A stretch of DNA of 64,000 nucleotides, taken from positions 1-64,000 of the forward strand of contig CAZENE010000011.1 of the NCBI GenBank assembly GCA_964513565.1. Reading direction: 5' to 3'. The position numbers and the translations under genes were made by a program. The notes under the pieces are model-generated. The model made no database searches, was not told the DNA's origin, and saw only the letters and a list, made by a program, of their open reading frames with translations. Below are positions 62,061-64,000 of the stretch, one piece after another (position 1 is the stretch's first letter; every line of letters begins with the position of its first letter). This DNA is from Delta-02 sp964513565. Its GTDB lineage: Bacteria > Desulfobacterota > Syntrophorhabdia > Syntrophorhabdales > Syntrophorhabdaceae.

Positions 62061-63123
62061 ACCGATGAGGGTAAGGTCGCATAAAGGACCGTATACCGTA
62101 TTCTTTGACACCGGGTGCCTCAGGAAACTTGACCGGAAGATCGATGAGACATGTCATGTAATAATTGACAGGAATGTAGCGCGTCTGTATGCTGGCGAGA
62201 TCCGTCATGTGCTGCAAGGCCGTTCCGTTCTGATAATTGAAGCAACGGAAGAAAATAAATCCCTCGATAAATTTCCCGCGTATGTGGAACACCTCGTTTC
62301 ACGGTCTATCCGCAGGGGCCAGAAACTTATCGCGATAGGGGGCGGAATCATTCAGGACATTACCTGTTTCCTTGCTGCGACACTGCTTCGGGGCCTTCCC
62401 TGGCATTTTTACCCGACAACGCTGTTGGCTCAGGCCGATTCGTGCATCGGGTCAAAAAGCTCGATAAATTCCGGCAATACCAAGAATATCCTGGGTACGT
62501 TCACACCCCCCGAAGAAGTCCATATCAATGTCGATGTCCTGGTCACCCTTGAACAACGGGAAATACATTCCGGTGTCGGGGAAATGCTGAAAGTGCATGC
62601 GATCGAAGGTCCCGCGTCCTTCAACGCGATAGCGGCCGATTATGACGCGCTCTTCTCCGACAGGCGCGTCATGGAGAGCTACATCTACAGGTCCCTGGAG
62701 ATCAAGAAGCCCATAATTGAACTCGATGAGTTCGATACCGGTACGCGAAATATCATGAATTATGGGCATAGTTTCGGCCACGCCATTGAGTCGGCGACAA
62801 ATTTTTCGATACCTCATGGCGTTGCGGTAAGCATAGGGATGGACATGGCCAATTTTGTAGCTTCGCGCCTCGATATGAAGATTGGCGGCCATTACGAGAG
62901 GATGCATCCCATTCTCAGGAAAAACATACATGCCGTTGATACTATCGCAATATCCGGGGAAGACTTCCTGTCCGCGATTGCGAAGGACAAAAAAAATACC
63001 GGGACCCATCTCAAGGTCATCCTGCCCGATCGTGAGGGAAAGATCACGATCAATTTACTGGAAAATGACGCCCGGTTCAGGGAGTTGTGCGGTCAATTCC
63101 TAAAGGAAGGGCGTTTCCATTGA
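62053..63123 (+). CDS. 3-dehydroquinate synthase-like enzyme (paralogue)
   Basis: This 356-residue protein has the AroB fold with IAIGGGIIQDITCFLAATLL, PTTLLAQADSCIGSKSSIN, GVGEMLKVHA (metal Glu), NYGHSFGHAIES (metal His) and PHGVAVSIGM (metal His; Val replaces the usual Glu). Metal ligands are kept, but GGKTG is changed to GSKSS, so substrate probably differs from DAHP. GTG start; ATG at 62065 is an alternative. It may cyclise or act on a keto-acid sugar phosphate. Confidence 0.82.
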   Translation: MFEPMRVRSHKGPYTVFFDTGCLRKLDRKIDETCHVIIDRNVARLYAGEIRHVLQGRSVLIIEATEENKSLDKFPAYVEHLVSRSIRRGQKLIAIGGGIIQDITCFLAATLLRGLPWHFYPTTLLAQADSCIGSKSSINSGNTKNILGTFTPPEEVHINVDVLVTLEQREIHSGVGEMLKVHAIEGPASFNAIAADYDALFSDRRVMESYIYRSLEIKKPIIELDEFDTGTRNIMNYGHSFGHAIESATNFSIPHGVAVSIGMDMANFVASRLDMKIGGHYERMHPILRKNIHAVDTIAISGEDFLSAIAKDKKNTGTHLKVILPDREGKITINLLENDARFRELCGQFLKEGRFH

Positions 63124-64000
63124 AAGACAATACCAGGGTTGCCGTCGCATCGCGTTCCTTTTCGCGGCATTCCGTATTGAGGGAGGAGTTACTTTCCCAC
63201 TACCCGAATGTTCTGTTTAACGATGCCGGGGCCAGCCTTTCCGGCGATTCATTGATACAGTTTCTTGGCGATTGCGAAAAGGCGATCACGGCGCTGGAAA
63301 GGATCGACGAGTATGTGCTGTCTTCGCTTCCGGGGCTTAAAGTCATAAGTAAGTACGGTGTCGGGCTCGATATGATCGACCTCGACGCGATGGAGAGGCA
63401 CAATGTTTTTCTCGGGTGGACGGGAGGGGTCAACAAGCGTTCGGTCGCAGAGCTCGTTATTTCTTCGGTTATATCTTTGCTGCACAGACTGCCGGAAGCG
63501 AACCGGGAGTTATGTTCCGGCACGTGGCGACAGATACAGGGCAGGCAATTGACCGGCAAGACATTAGGTATCGTGGGGTGCGGCAATATCGGCAAAGATC
63601 TGGCAATTCTCCTGCACGGGTTCGAATGCCGGGTGCTGGCCCATGACATTTCGGATTTTCGTGAATTCTATACGAGACACGGAATAATACCCGTTGCCCT
63701 CGAGGAATTATTGTGTGCATCGGACGTTGTGACCCTGCACCTTCCGCTGAATAGTGCAACGCGTAATATTCTCAACAAAGAACGCCTTGAAATGATGAAA
63801 AATGGTGCGTTTGTTATAAACCTGGCGCGGGGCGGCCTTGTCGACGAGAGGATACTGAAGGAGATGCTCAAGGCGGGCAGGCTGGGGGGTGCAGCACTCG
63901 ACGTTTTCACCAGTGAGCCTCCCGAAGACGTGGAATTACTGAATTTGCCGAATGTTATCGCCTCGCCCCATATCGGAGGAAGCACCAAGGAAGCGGTGAT
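63120..64000 (+). CDS. D-isomer-specific 2-hydroxyacid dehydrogenase, cut by window end
   Basis: The frame runs open from TTG 63120 to the window edge. It has VISKYGVGLDMIDL, the NAD motif GIVGCGNIGKD, the catalytic Arg in NLARGGLVDE, Glu in TSEPPEDV and His in ASPHIGG. It oxidises or reduces a 2-hydroxy/2-keto acid. It is the last gene seen of the region-4 set, with its start overlapping the previous stop (TTGA). The 3' end is not visible. Confidence 0.88.
   Translation, partial: MKDNTRVAVASRSFSRHSVLREELLSHYPNVLFNDAGASLSGDSLIQFLGDCEKAITALERIDEYVLSSLPGLKVISKYGVGLDMIDLDAMERHNVFLGWTGGVNKRSVAELVISSVISLLHRLPEANRELCSGTWRQIQGRQLTGKTLGIVGCGNIGKDLAILLHGFECRVLAHDISDFREFYTRHGIIPVALEELLCASDVVTLHLPLNSATRNILNKERLEMMKNGAFVINLARGGLVDERILKEMLKAGRLGGAALDVFTSEPPEDVELLNLPNVIASPHIGGSTKEAV

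Noticed and set aside
1..64000. tRNA, rRNA, CRISPR array, IS transposase or prophage genes
   Set aside because: I scanned for cloverleaf ends, regular spaced repeats, DDE/HUH motifs and phage structural genes, and saw none.

Overview
The window reads as chromosomal DNA of an anaerobic, probably syntrophic or sulfate-reducer-like Desulfobacterota (Syntrophia/Syntrophorhabdia type). This is an inference from gene content. The left half holds a reversible beta-oxidation set, an acyl-CoA dehydrogenase with a free-standing biotin carrier, and a BcrAD/HgdC-type radical-enzyme activase. The right half is a very large surface-polysaccharide locus headed by an EPS-type MarR regulator. I see no rRNA, tRNA, CRISPR array, transposase gene or phage gene.

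Region 1 (1-9650): a gene-poor start with a perfect 53-bp inverted repeat and a tiny unrecorded ORF; a secreted nuclease plus ExeA-like ATPase with an SH3 domain; a minus-strand operon for 3-hydroxyacyl-CoA dehydrogenase, enoyl-CoA hydratase and a thiolase with altered motifs; a metallo-beta-lactamase-fold hydrolase; and a plus-strand operon (acyl-CoA dehydrogenase, biotin carrier, activase) ending in a strong terminator.

Region 2 (9650-26110): a scar with a decayed AbiEi/AbiEii toxin-antitoxin pair butted against an internally deleted TAXI-type TRAP binding protein, then housekeeping and accessory genes: amidohydrolase, Nudix, ilvD, aldo/keto reductase, MFS exporter, EF-hand protein, His-rich exported protein, glcD-like oxidase, lytic transglycosylase, MetE-like protein, nadK-recN-argA-like GNAT, pmbA.

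Region 3 (26287-57696): surface glycan genes. A PglF-type membrane/nucleotide-binding half is fused to a PLP aminotransferase. GDP-fucose genes (gmd, fcl) lie on the minus strand. A regulated operon then carries what looks like a full CMP-legionaminic acid pathway with a GDP-sugar entry enzyme (legB, reductase, legC, legG, legI, neuD-type acetyltransferase, CBS-guanylyltransferase, legF), an amidotransferase and two oxidoreductases that may tailor the sugar. It continues with methyltransferases, a B12/radical SAM enzyme, a UbiA/HAD pair, a large membrane protein, an ABC flippase, and two large GT-B-like proteins of unrecognised families.

Region 4 (57696-64000): a tightly overlapping set (HpcH/HpaI aldolase, KdsB-like cytidylyltransferase with changed sugar-site residues, zinc-ribbon methyltransferase, oxidoreductase, SDR, 3-dehydroquinate-synthase-like enzyme, 2-hydroxyacid dehydrogenase cut by the window end). 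I propose that it makes a second, undescribed CMP-activated keto-acid sugar. This and the fusion at 26287 are the best candidates for new biology here.
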